The notes below the pieces were generated by a model that did no database searches, had not been told where the DNA came from, and saw only the letters and a list, made by a program, of their open reading frames with translations. From assembly GCA_034698045.1 (NCBI GenBank), contig JAQGAU010000880.1, positions 1 through 22,969 on the forward strand: DNA of 22,969 bases, in the 5' to 3' direction. Below, one piece after another: positions 1 through 10,552 of the stretch. This stretch comes from Paramacrobiotus richtersi. Lineage: Eukaryota > Tardigrada > Eutardigrada > Parachela > Macrobiotidae. Made by a program: the position numbers and the translations under genes. The first letter of the stretch is position 1, and each line of letters opens with the position of its first letter.

Positions 1-1693
1 ATCTGGTTATATCGAGGTTCGGTGTAGCGCAGCTAAAACAACAAACGATACCATGCCAGCCATTCAGTTCGAAACTTCGACATCTTTGGCAAGATCGAAG
101 AGTACAACATGTACATGTGTCATAATGCTTGACATGATTATTCTTTCCCGACCGGAGCGCTTTTGTTGTATAAAGTAGAAGTATAAATGATTTTGTTGCA
201 TTTACATACGCTGTACAAACTACGATAGCAGAACGCCGAAAACAAAGGCTTGCTTGCGTATGTGAACTACCGTAGTGCGTACGCGAAAGAGGGTACTTAC
301 ATCCTTCAGTCCAGTATAATGTGGAATATCCTAGGCCGCGTGCACAACCAAAACTCGTCCATTGAAGTCCATGCTAACGTTACCGTCCCAGCATACCGGT
401 GTCATGGATTTGCCAGGGATTTGCGGGAAAAGTGCCGCGCCGATTACACGGTCCTTCGCGCCAGGAAGAATGACTGGAATGGCGTTGCACAAAACAATTC
501 TAAAGCCATCCGAAACTTTTGGTTTGCTGGAATCCAGTGCCGATCCCGAACTGAATCCATCGTACAGGCTGCTCCATTTCTTTCTTTGTATTCTAGGTAC
601 AAATGTACAATGAAGCTGGTGAACATAAACTGCATAACAAATACACCATGTATGCCGGTATGTAAACTCGCAGTATCTCACCCGTCGGTATCGATTTCCG
701 GGTCCGACGCTGACAGACCCGGAAACAGAGACAAAATCTCCTGTGCTGACCTTTTTCCCAGCCCTGTCAGTTCATCGCGCACTTCTTGCTGGAAACAAGA
801 GCGACTAGGTACTTGTATAATTATGTACTTGCAAGTTAACCAGTATTAATCAACGTACTCAAAACATAGCCATGTATATATCTTGTACAAAACATAATGT
901 GATAACCAAATAAAGTATCACCCTCTGTTCGCTATTAATTTTTACCAAACACACGGAAAAAATATGACAATAATGAATAATCATGGGGGGTTTAAATATC
1001 CGCTGAAATTGCGCATATTAATTAGATGTAAAATGCCTTTATGAAGTTGCATTCGCAAATGAGCATGTACAGTGAAATGGGTCTACGAAAATGCGTGATT
1101 CCAAACCCTTGCGATTTTAAGGACTACAAGTTTCCAGTTAAATAGCCCGAAATATACCTTTAGTTTCCTGGAAATCTTCGCCATGAGAGCGACCATTACG
1201 TATCCGTTAGAGGCCGCATCGAACCCATTATAACCACTGGGCATTCCGGAAACCTGCGCTATCTGCGCAGGTAGACGCATCTGTCTGAGCATGTCACATT
1301 CCCATTTATGCTCCTTTTTCCAGTCTGCCGCCTAAAGGAACACAGAACGTGCTACTATAAACTGCTAAATTTGATCTACCTTTATTTATAGATTAATTAA
1401 TTATTAGTTTACATTTATTATTAATTTATTTTACAGCTCAACTCACAGTAATTACAGATTAATCTGGCGAGATTAATTCACAGGCTGCTTACTTGACAGT
1501 TGGCATTGCAGTACCGCTGCACCTTGCAGCCTGAACAGCTACGCAAGCTTTCCGGTTCTGCAAGGCACCAAGCACAGATTTGATTGTATTCCTGCCAGTT
1601 CAAACACCACACCCAAGGTTCGTAAGAAAATACAACATCTCCAGCTGCGATGGACCGCGGCAACGTCTGCGGAACGATATGTTGAATGGACAT
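1..1693 (-). pseudogene. SMYD-like MYND/SET gene copy F, 3'-partial, nonsense codon in exon 4
   Basis: SMYD proteins are SET-domain lysine methyltransferase relatives whose SET domain is split by a MYND zinc finger. Exons, 5' to 3': 1493-1693 (67 codons from the ATG at 1693), 1158-1331 (58 codons), 682-788, 301-592, and 1-32 (start of exon 5, cut by the window edge). Donors are GTAAGC, GTATAT, GTGAGA and GTAAGT; phases match the other copies. Exon 1 carries PWVWCL and the first MYND cysteines (C-x2-C, C-x2-C, YC-x3-C); exon 2 completes the finger with W-x3-H-x3-C. Exon 4 has the SET core with MTPVCWDGNV. An in-frame TAG at 331-333 falls where E, D and A have T-E in HATE, so an unedited product would stop after about 247 aa. 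Exon 5 opens LRYTE, like LRYSD elsewhere. The reading frame is otherwise open, so the lesion is young, or an assembly error. Exons 6-7 would lie left of the window. Confidence 0.8.
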
Positions 1694-2654
1694 TCCGAAT
1701 TATTGTACTAGTACCACCAGCTCGGACACTGAGAATTATCCAACGCTGCAATTAAAGCGTCGTTTGCCACAATTAATGCTGTGACGGGAAATGACTGATA
1801 GATTTCCGCGAGAAAACTGATACCGTTTGTTGAGTTCGTCAGATTCAGTCGAAAAATTCGCGAAAAATACTATATAGGGAAAGGATTATTAAGTTTTGGT
1901 TTTGGCACACATTTTTGAGCCGGTCTATCTGCAGTTTTGAATATGCAGCTCTTTGCAATTTGCATTGTATTCCAAGCTGGACGTTACACCAGTACCGGCC
2001 AATAAGAGAGCTAACGCAATTTTATTCTCGATTTCGAAATAAGACGATGGCCTAGTTTCGTACAAACGCTGAATCAATTAAGTCCACCTTGGCGCCTCCG
2101 CTGAAATTACCCAGTTTGCTGATTTTATTCTCGATTGCGAGATTCGACGGTGACCTATATCAGACAAATATTGAGTCAAAATCCCCCTGGCGCCTCCGTC
2201 GAACTTACTCACCAGTCAGTATGTATGCTGGACGTAATATAGAAGAAATATTATTAATGTCGGCAGTTAGCAGATGAACGGAAACATAACGTACCCGGTA
2301 TTCGCATCCGACAGACCATTTGCTTTTCAAGGCTTAATTACCCTTGACATACTTTCTGATTTCTTGGAAATAAATCTGTTTTAAAACGATCTGTGTGAAG
2401 TTTCTCTCTCACCGTGCGACACTAGATTACGTCAGACAGACACTCTGAGGCAGACGCTGCCTGACAGTTACGAGTTGCTCTGAACGGGGTAACGGGTGCA
2501 AACTAAAGGAAAAGATGAATATTTTTTGGTTCGTACATAATCTTGAAATGATGCTTACAATGTTGCGCCGCAACGAGAAGTAAAACGTTTTCAATCTGCA
2601 GGTTTCCTTATTCGAGTGTCCAGAAGAAACATGCATCACCTGCCTGTGTACAGG
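1694..2654. other. Upstream region of copy F, no gene recognised
   Basis: This stretch between the ATG of copy F and the plus-strand prodomain fragment should hold the copy F promoter. I see no convincing TATA box. Its one clear structure is the tandem repeat at 2018-2213, described separately. Short open frames on both strands show no recognisable domain. Confidence 0.4.
2018..2213. repeat. Two diverged tandem copies of a roughly 100-base repeat
   Basis: TTTATTCTCGAT occurs at 2021 and again at 2124. GGCGCCTCCG occurs at 2091 and again at 2189. Sequence in between also matches with substitutions and small indels (for example GAATCAATTAAGTCCACCTT against GAGTCAAAATCCCCCT). The period is therefore about 98-103 bases. 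The sequence running on from the second unit (about 2180-2275) matches 6822-6900, where it adjoins an F-type gene fragment, so it belonged to the duplicated upstream region of F-type genes. Confidence 0.7.
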
Positions 2655-3099
2655 ATGTGGATCTTCGCCATTTTGTTACACATTTGTGTGGTTAAACCAT
2701 AGCATGACTGAATAGACAGGAGTCCCCTGTCTTAATAAGACAGGGGACTCCTGTCTATTCAGTCATGCTATGTTTAAACCAAATGACAGCTACTCCAATA
2801 TGTTTAGTATTGCGAAGATAATTGGCGGATCCGACTCAGCAAAAGCTGTCGCGGAGCGCACCGGGTTGGAGTATATTAGGGAGTTTGATTGGGGAATTTC
2901 CAAGAGCAATATCTTCATGAATTAAAAAATTCCTAAAAGGTTATCGCAAGATTTTCAGGAGACGGATACATACAGCAAGATCATAGCAGATCCTGAGGTG
3001 TTAGGGTTCGAACAACAACAAGCCCAGTTGCTCGTATTACGAGAGCCGGCTGGTAACCGCAAATCCGGATGTCCGCATCTGCCAACGGTAACGATCTGA
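2655..3099 (+). pseudogene. Proprotein convertase (subtilisin/kexin-like) N-terminal fragment: signal peptide and prodomain, disrupted
   Basis: Proprotein convertases are secretory-pathway serine proteases made with a signal peptide and a chaperone-like prodomain. From the ATG at 2655 the plus strand reads MWIFAILLHICVVKP, which looks like a signal peptide, then hits TAG at 2700. After an 82-base palindromic insertion the same protein resumes at 2776 with KPNDSYSNMFSIAKIIGGSD, followed by SAKAVAERTGLEYIREF. This fits the PC prodomain pattern (aromatic or hydrophobic, x-I-x-GG, then A-x-x-VA-x-x-x-G). A TAA follows at 2923-2925, and the frame continues with KIPKRLSQD and IADPEVLGFEQQQ, like the KRLS...DPxVxWxEQQ stretch before the PC cleavage site. 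The expected multibasic site is absent, and no catalytic domain (DDG, HGT or GTS motifs) is seen before the TGA at 3097-3099. I read it as a decayed fragment. The match is from memory of the family, not a search. Confidence 0.5.
2696..2777. mobile_element. 82-base palindromic MITE-like insertion
   Basis: Positions 2698-2734 and 2736-2772 are perfect inverted repeats of 37 bases around one central base (2735). The pairing goes on for about five more base pairs if one base (C2697) is bulged. TTAAACC is present on both sides (2692-2698 and 2774-2780), consistent with a target-site duplication; taken as TTAA alone it would suit a piggyBac-type element. Removing one 82-base period joins the flanking frames with no stop, which argues for an insertion into a formerly coding sequence. 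It has no coding capacity. The perfect arms mean either a recent insertion or a palindromic library artefact. Confidence 0.65.
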
Positions 3100-3835
3100 A
3101 ACACTGTTGTAAAACGATCTTGTTCCCGTTTTTCTGGATTATGTGCTGCCTACTTATATAGTAGCTTTGATAACCCAAAGGTATGAGAACGTCTGTGACT
3201 CTGTGTACGTTGTTATAAGGACTTGTTTTTTTTAACAGCAAGAATTCTCGTGTGTTGTCAGGAGTACTCAGAATTGACTAATAGTGTTCTACTGCGTTGA
3301 GGGGACTACGCTTCGTTTGTAGGAAGACATTAAACCCATCATGTAAACCTTATGAGCTTTACTACGAAATAATACCAATTCCCGCAGTCATCTCCATGAT
3401 CATCATTGGACACAAGCTCAAACAAACATTTCACACACACACACGATATATGAAAGAATAATGACATATTATAGCACCCATTCAAGAAAAGTAAACAAAA
3501 GTTAAACTACGGCTGTGCTTTGACGGTCTGAACTGCTAACCGAAAAGGCGCAGTACCAATGATCAACAAACACAAGCTCAACTTTTGCAACGGTAATACA
3601 CAACAAACAGATCCCGCAGCAGATGCATTCCAACCGATGATTATGTTTATGAGCTATATGATACATGCCTTGCCAATACAAATAGCTAACCAGTAAGATG
3701 ACCACACAAGAAAAACGATTTGAGACAGAGAAAACAACGCATGACACTGTCATCATGACAGTTTTCCGTATTTTCTACCACAACTTCAGTAAACTTCAGC
3801 AAAATCTTTGGCAACAGTAACATTTTCTATCAGTC
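3100..3835. other. Region between the convertase fragment and the 3' end of copy E, no gene recognised
   Basis: It contains a short (CA)n tract at about 3432-3444. An 84-residue minus-strand frame at 3502-3756 begins with two ATG codons and has hydrophobic stretches (for example CCGICLLCITVAKVELVF), but it shows no domain and no homologous frame at the same place behind copy A. The part next to 3835 would be the 3' UTR of copy E; I see no clear AATAAA on the minus strand there. Confidence 0.35.
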
Positions 3836-6091
3836 TTAGAACGTCTGACATTTCATTTTTTGCGCCTCAATGAGATCATAACAGTGCCTTGCCTGTCTTG
3901 TTAGTTTCGAATCTTCTCCGCAGATGGTCCTGTAGATTTCCCAGGCTTCTTTACAAAAGTCGACACACACTGCTGAATTGTCGAACAAATCGGTTAGCAG
4001 CTGAAGCGCCGCTTGGTTTGTGACGGCATCCTTTTCCATGTCTCGCAGTTTCCTTAAAAACCTTGTAACACGAAGTCCGGCTTCCATCAAGAAGTCTGCG
4101 CGTCGAATGTGGTATCTTGGGATAATTTCCCTAAAAAATCTCGATTACAGCCTGCTCGACGGAGTGACACAGGAGGCATGGCGTTAGCATTCTTCGCTAC
4201 CTTGGAACGAAATACGTACCGCACACAGCCGATTAGTCCTTTACACAATTCCCATGCTTCTACGCGGCATCCTCGGCTTGCATAGTCAGCGATGCCGTGC
4301 CAGCCGATGAGAAAGCGGATGTGAGCATCGGAGTGCAAGATTCCCGAGGCATCGATTTCTTCCCGAAGTGCAAGCTCCGCGGCATAATCCGGCTCCTCAG
4401 GGACTCCATTCAGTCTGGAACGTTTCCGGATTTTTTCCAGTTTGTTGACAAAGCGCTTAAACTGCTGCAGTCTCTCCGGTTTGCTAACTGCTCCGCATTG
4501 TGGGCACGGTAGAAGTGCGCGCTCATCACTTGGTATACGTTCAGTACAGCCGGGGGTCACGCATTTCAGAGGATTGATTTCCGCTTCCTACCATAGCGAA
4601 GAACTAATTAATGGTGCGAATAACCCAAGCACTACGCAAACGGGGCAGCTATCCATACTGTCCCAGCCCAAGCTGCTTCTTGGTTCTAATTATACTATTT
4701 CCGATTACGCCATTTAGTTTCTGGGAACATCGTTTCGGTTTACGTAGTTCAAAGATGTGCTAAATTATCGGCACTAAATGTTAACAAAACAGTCTCTCAG
4801 CGCACGAATCGTTAGCAACGCAAGCTGGATCTTAGTATCCGTTCTCAGTGAATCGAACTTACATATGCAGGAGTGCATTTCCGACAGTCACATGTGCGGT
4901 GGTAGATTTCCTGAAACAATCGTCGACGTTCCGTTGGCGTTAAGAAGGATGGATCGTCCATCAGGTCACTATACCGCAGCTAAAAAGAAAGAAAAACAAG
5001 CGTTACAAACCAAGGGTGCAAACATGAGTATCACAGAATGACCCGCAGAACAATAACAATTAGACAAATCAGCGTAAAACATACGTCACTTAGTCCTGTG
5101 TACTGAGCAATGTCTTCCGTCGCGTGAATAACAAACTTCCGTCCACGGAAGCCTAGCATAACGTTACTATCCCAGCAGACGGGAGTCATGGCCCGAAACG
5201 GTGCCTGTGGAACGAGAGCCATTCCAATAACCTTTTCTTTGGTTCCCGGGTCCAGGATTGGGAACGCGTTGTGCTCAATGGCTTTGATAACGGAAGCCTC
5301 AGTTTGACAGTATACCGCAGGGAATAACTTCTTCTTAGGATGAATTTCCTCCAACCTGCAATCCGAACGGTATCTAGTTAATTAATCGGTACTTCCGGTA
5401 ACAAAAGGCCGGTTCCAAATTTTCTTACAGTTTAAATTCAAAGAATGATCGAAGCTTTTCCTTCTCTGAATAGGTGGGAAGTGAGTCCAGAATTTCGCGG
5501 GCTGTTTTCTCTCCCAGTCCAAGCAGGTTATCCCGGGTGTTCCGCTACAAATTAGAGATATACAGTACATAAGGTAAGCTCAAATTAAAGAAATTAAAAA
5601 TTAAAAGTTATATTTATTACTTAATTAATCAATAATTTATTACAGCTCGCACCTCAAGTTTTAGGGCAATCTTTGACATCAAAACCCCAATCATTATTGG
5701 ACGTTCAGTACTGGAGCGGAACATATCCGTGGATGTATCCAAGCCTCCGAGCAGAGTGCATTCCACTTTATGCTCCTTTTTCCAGTCCGCCATCTAACAG
5801 GGAAATTACGAGTGACTCGTAACGGGTCGATAAAGACACGATCATTCCGCACTCGCTTCCAAATACGATTACGCTACTGGCCGATGTGCGTATCCTTCTT
5901 ACCTGACATTTTACGTCACAGTATCGATGAAGTTTGCATTTCGAGCAGGTCCGCAGATCCTGACATTCCACGAAACAGAAAGCACAATAACGGTTGTATT
6001 CATCCCGACTTGCCAGCGTCCATACCCAGGGATCGTAGGAGAGAACTAAATCTCCAGCTGAGAAGGAACGGTATGGTCTCTCCGAAGACAT
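3836..6091 (-). CDS. SMYD-like MYND/SET domain protein, copy E (498 aa, intact)
   Basis: Seven exons: 5903-6091, 5653-5793, 5429-5544, 5085-5355, 4863-4979, 4220-4587, 3836-4130; they sum to 1497 bases (498 aa plus stop). All introns are GT..AG with phases 0,0,2,0,0,2. The start is the ATG at 6091 (MSSERPYRSF). The MYND finger uses C36, C39, C49, C52, C58, C62, H71 and C75, and continues across intron 1 into MADWKKEHKVEC. The SET core in exon 4 has MTPVCWDSNV in place of the NHxCxPN motif; Y242 (LRYSDL) matches the conserved SET tyrosine; the post-SET cysteines are C269, C271 and C274 (CDCRKC). Exon 6 encodes a second Cys quartet at 287, 292, 306 and 309 (C-x4-C-x13-C-x2-C), then helices ending in FCKEAWEIYRTICGEDSK. 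The family acts in nucleus and cytoplasm on lysines, but the AdoMet motifs are missing here, so activity is doubtful. Its closest relative in the window is copy A (53 of 63 residues identical in exon 1, counted by eye). Confidence 0.9.
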
Positions 6092-6612
6092 CGTTCACGT
6101 AGAGTCGTCTGCCTCAGGTATTCCAGATTCCTATTATCAGTTTCCGAAATTTTCGACAGATGGCAACATAAATAGACTCAGAGCTAAAAGCACTGGCGCA
6201 CACGGGAACACGTGTCAAAGCTGTAAGAATGGGTGAGTCTTTTGCCGAATTATGTTAGAAAATTCGACGGAGGACTCCCCTTGCTGTTATAACTTCTTCG
6301 TTACCTCCTTTGCAGTTTGCGTTCTATCTGCGCCGCTGCGAAGAACAAAAACTGTTTTGCATTACAATCAATCGATACGAAAGAGTGTTATCCTTCCATA
6401 ATTCTTGGGCAAAATGAAAGCCACCAAAATAATGGCAAGAATACTAATGCTATGAAAAGAAGCGAGAAAGTCATTAATTTTCAAGTCGGAGTTGACGCAC
6501 AAGCATTTCTGCAGCCCCGTACCGTGTACAGTACGCAAGTTTCGTATATCGTATACAGTACGTAACCTGCTATTCAGGGCGGTAAGGAAATGGACCGAAA
6601 TTTCAGATGTTT
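6092..6612. other. Upstream region of copy E, no gene recognised
   Basis: This is the expected promoter side of copy E. Plus-strand frames here have no recognisable domain. The part nearest 6612 leads into the F-type gene fragment. Confidence 0.35.
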
Positions 6613-6900
6613 AAAGTGAGTTTGTCGCATTTACATTAGTAGTACGCTACATAAATTACGGTACGCAGATCGCCGCAAACTAAGCTTGTATGCGAGCTTC
6701 CGTAGTACATCGATTACGTGAAAGAAGGTGTGGTATACTTACATCCTTCAGTCCAGTGTAATGCGTAATGTTCTCTGCCCGAGTCTGCCGCATGCAGCGG
6801 ATAAAAGGCGGAAATAATTCCGCCTTGGCGCTTCCGCCAAGCTTACTGTTTACTGGGCGTAATAATCGAGAGAATTAACGGCAGTTCCCAGATAAACACC
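6613..6900 (-). pseudogene. F-type SMYD gene relic: exon 4 end plus intron 4, joined to upstream repeat
   Basis: 6613-6785 aligns with 181-332 of copy F. On the minus strand it reads the end of exon 4 (ENITHYTGLKD, against DIPHYTGLKD in F), the same donor GGAT|GTAAGT at 6743, and recognisably similar intron 4 sequence. Then 6822-6900 matches about 2180-2275, the repeat upstream of F (shared TGGCGC-TCCG, CTTACT, GGCGTAATA/GGACGTAATA, CGGCAGTT and CAGAT-AAC). In copy F these two blocks are about 1.85 kb apart with exons 1-3 and most of exon 4 between them. The relic therefore looks like a duplicated F gene that has lost that interval. Confidence 0.7.
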
Positions 6901-7251
6901 ATCTGTGATTTGGGTTTACTGCGTGCACGTTTTTGGTGGATAAGTACTAATTTTTGTCGTTTATAGATCCCAAATGGGTCAAGACGCTTACTGCGTACTG
7001 TATTCTGTCAACAATAGTAACAACTGGAGTGCTATGCTACGTACAAGTGGTTTAAATGGTTAAACCCGGAATGCAAACGTCGACAGGAAAAATTCAAGAA
7101 TCTTACAAAGAAAACTGGCAAATTAGTGCTTCCTGAACGTAATCAAGCAACATCACGTATGTACCGCATGAACGGCAACGATATTAATGGAATACGTTTT
7201 TTGCTGTATATTATACTTCACAGAAAAACCCCAAAGCAAATATTGCAAAGC
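6901..7251. other. 3' flank of copy D, no gene recognised
   Basis: This lies between the F-type relic and the stop codon of copy D. It would include the copy D 3' UTR. I see no further gene or strong repeat. Confidence 0.35.
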
Positions 7252-10200
7252 TTAATCAATGCAAATCCCGCGCATTTTTGCCAGTATCAGTTTCGCGCTG
7301 GCGTACGCTTTCCGACTCATCTTCGCCGACGGGGAATTCTTCCCATACACTTTAGCAAAGATATCAACCGACTCCTTGCAACAATCCACCCAAAACAGGT
7401 AGTCATTCAGGAATGTCGCGACTGTGCGCTGAGTATCCGCAGGCAGCTCCCTGAGAGGCCGAACCGGAACGGCAGTCAGATAGTCAATAGGGCACATACT
7501 GGCTTTGTACAGATACAGGGCACGACGGATGTGGTACCGCGGAATAAGTGCTCTGAAAAGCATACCAGAGATACAACCGGGTGAAGCAACAAGCTGATTT
7601 CAGAACGGTATGGCGCGCGAGACACGTCAAAAGTGAAACAACTCTTTAAAGACCTGTGTAAACATCGTTCGGCTAGTGACTAAAGACATTTCCTCGATCT
7701 TTAAATACTAATTTTCGCTCTGTGAAGTCTTTCAAAAACCCCTGTTTTCGGTCAACATTTGCAACTACGGTAACGTAGTTGCAATATACGCATGGTTTTG
7801 TCAAAACTGGTGATTGTTTAATCGTTAGGCTGCGAGTGTCTGTGAAACCTTATTTATACATTTACTTTGCTTATAGTATGCAGCTATTTGCGATAAATGC
7901 TATAATTATTATCAGAATTTTGTAATATTGATCTTATTGATCTTATTGCTAGTATTTGTAATGATAGGATCATAGGTAATCCAGTTTTCCTAGATTAACA
8001 GATACGGATCGCAATTTTACACAAACAAATTGCACCGAGAAAAAGCGTCGGCTCAGAAAAAAGCCAGGTACTTCTATAAATCTGAGCTCTACCTGATAAC
8101 GCCGACAAGTTCTCGTTGCAGCTTCCACGCTGCATCAAAGCGCCCCTCTATACGATGGTACGTTGCCCGATCCCATCCAATCAGAAAACGGATGTGTGCA
8201 TCAGTATGCACGATTCCCGCAGCGTCCATTTCTTCCAGCAATGCTGCATACTGTGTAATTTCTTCCCATTCGCCGAGAAACGGGGAATTTGCCCGGATTT
8301 TGTAGAATTTGACCATGAAACGTATAAACTGGTTTCTGCGGTTAGCGTTGATGGCTCCACACTGTGGACACTGTTTATGAGCGCGATCATCGCTTGGAAT
8401 ACGTTCCGTGCAGCCCGGCGTTCCGCATTTCAAAGGGCTGATCTCCGCATCCTTTATAGCACAAATGCGGTATTTATCACCATGCTTGAGTGGAAACACG
8501 AATGCTTCAAACAATGATATTATTCGTTTACCTCTGCTGCTTTACTTTATGTTTTATGTGTGGTTTACTAACTTTACTTTACAATTAGTTACATGTCTGT
8601 ACTGGGGCGCAGTACTTGTCTACGCATACTTTGTGATTTGATTAATCATTAAACGGTACGTAAATTCATAGGATATTAGCTAGCTTCACCATAAGATTAT
8701 CCTGAAAATGATTATGTTGATTGTTGGAAAAGTGGGCCGAACTCTACCAACCAATCAAAAAAATCACTTGTAATCGAAAATTCGTTGGGTACTTTAAGAA
8801 ATGTGAAAGTGATGGAAAACAGTGAATTCTATGCTGTTCGTAGCCGAAAAGGCAGTTCTGATCATAATCGAATACTAAGTCGGGAGGTAGTATGGATTGT
8901 TTGGATTATGGGGCGTGGCTGATTATTCTGATTATTTGGCTGCGGCCAGTCAGTGCGTTGTTGACGTCACAAGGCGGAATAATCACAATTCGAATAATCA
9001 ACATAATCAGACGAACAATCCTTATGGTGAAACTAGCTATTGTATATGCCGTCAACACATTGATCCGTCATCTACCTACATATTCGGAAGTACATTTCAG
9101 CTGCATGGGCGAAAGTACATCTCCTGAAAGAGGCTCTGCCGCTCGTCCAGGGTCAAGAAGAATGGATTCCGCATGATTTCACTGTACCGCAGCTGAAAGT
9201 ACGTAAGCGGAATAAGTAATCTCAACAGCAGCGACCAAAAAGAGCAACACCAAACCCACATCGCTCAGTCCCTTGTAATGCGAAATATTCTCCGTAGCGT
9301 GAACAACAAGATTCCGTCCCCGGAAGTCAATGACGACGTTGCTATCCCAGCAGACCGGCGTCATGGCTTGATGTGGCGCCTGCGGAATCAGTGCCGCTCC
9401 AATACAACGGTCTTTGAAACCGGCATTCAAAATTGGATAGGCGTGGTATTGGATGATACGAAGATATTTCAGGAAATCCGATTTGGACGCGAATGGATTG
9501 AAACCCGGAAATAAGCGCTCGGGATCGGCACGATGGAGCCTATAATTATACAGATCTTGCCAGACCTATGTTCTGTTGCAGATGCATAAGAAGCTAGCAC
9601 ACGTACATGTTAACTTGCGGAAGTGAATGGTTACAGCTGGTTTTTGGGCGGGCTGGAAACGCGTCCAAGATGTCCCGAGCCGATTTCTTTTCCACTTGAC
9701 CAATTTCGTCCATCACCTCCATCTGGAATATCAGGGAGCAAATTAAATTATACAACCAATCCTGCTACTAATCTTACTATATACACCTCATAAAAGATTT
9801 CAACAGCAGATTCCTGGTTTTCCGTATTTAATGATATTTGTTACTGTTGTCGGTAATATTGTAAAAATTAAAACTAGTACTGATGAAAAGCACAAGCGCA
9901 CATAATTTTACGGATTATCCAAAAGGAATTGGAACCGACTTTAAAATTAAAACTTATCTAGCTTTAGAATAAGATAAACACTATCTTACTTTCATTTTTC
10001 TTGCAATTTTTGACATCAACAGCAGCGATGTCGATCCTTGCAGTACGTCGTGTGAACCGATAATCTTCGGAGTGACAGCATCGGCGCAGTCCACATTTTT
10101 AAGCATGGCACATTCCATTCTATGCTCCTTCTTCCAGTCCGTCGCCTGTAAAATGCATTATAAAACCAATAATTGTAAATGCCGTAAACGCACGCAATCT

Positions 10201-10552
10201 GATATGACATTGTTGGTCTGCAAATAAAAGAGTTTAGACATTAAATTTAGAAGATATCAAAGGATTAGAGAAGTGTTTTCGACGTTCAACATTCTAATTA
10301 CTTCTTTTGCAGATTGCCTAATAATAGTAATATGTTAAGCTATCATATAATTTTGTTCTGATAGGCTCCTACCTGACAGTTTGTGTCGCAGTATCGATGA
10401 AGTCTACAGCCCGAGCAGACCCGTAGATCTTTCCGTTCCGAAAAACAGTAAGCACAATATTGTCCATATTCAGTGCGAGTGCTCAAGCACCAAACCCACG
10501 GCTCGTATGAAAAAACCAAATCTCCCGGTGAATATGAGGGCTGTGGATCCAT
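7252..10552 (-). pseudogene. SMYD-like MYND/SET gene copy D, complete exon set with a 4-base frameshift in exon 5
   Basis: Exons: 10373-10552, 9990-10145, 9607-9722, 9260-9539, 9080-9192, 8093-8451, 7252-7552. Start is the ATG at 10552 (MDPQPSYSPGDLVFSYEPW). The MYND finger is intact (YCAYC, VCSGC, YCDTNC, then W-x3-H-x3-C in exon 2). Exon 4 has MTPVCWDSNV and HATENI; exon 5 opens LRYSEIM. Exon 5 is 113 bases against 117 in A, B, C and E. Four bases are missing inside the post-SET cysteine cluster (the junction is near 9097/9098), which creates TGA at 9097-9099 and would end the product at about 275 aa. All other exons, splice sites and phases are normal, and exons 6-7 (zinc-ribbon-like module, then CCKESVDIFAKVYG) stay open to TAA at 7252-7254. 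So it is either a very recent pseudogene or a sequence error in a working gene. The exon 3 donor (GTACGT at 9606) is inferred. The last exon closely matches copy G. Confidence 0.75.

Noticed and set aside
250-849. 199-codon plus-strand open frame
   Set aside because: It is antisense to exons 3-4 of copy F and begins with TTG; the minus-strand exons have domain content and splice sites.
7126-7584. 152-codon plus-strand open frame
   Set aside because: It mirrors the last exon of copy D.
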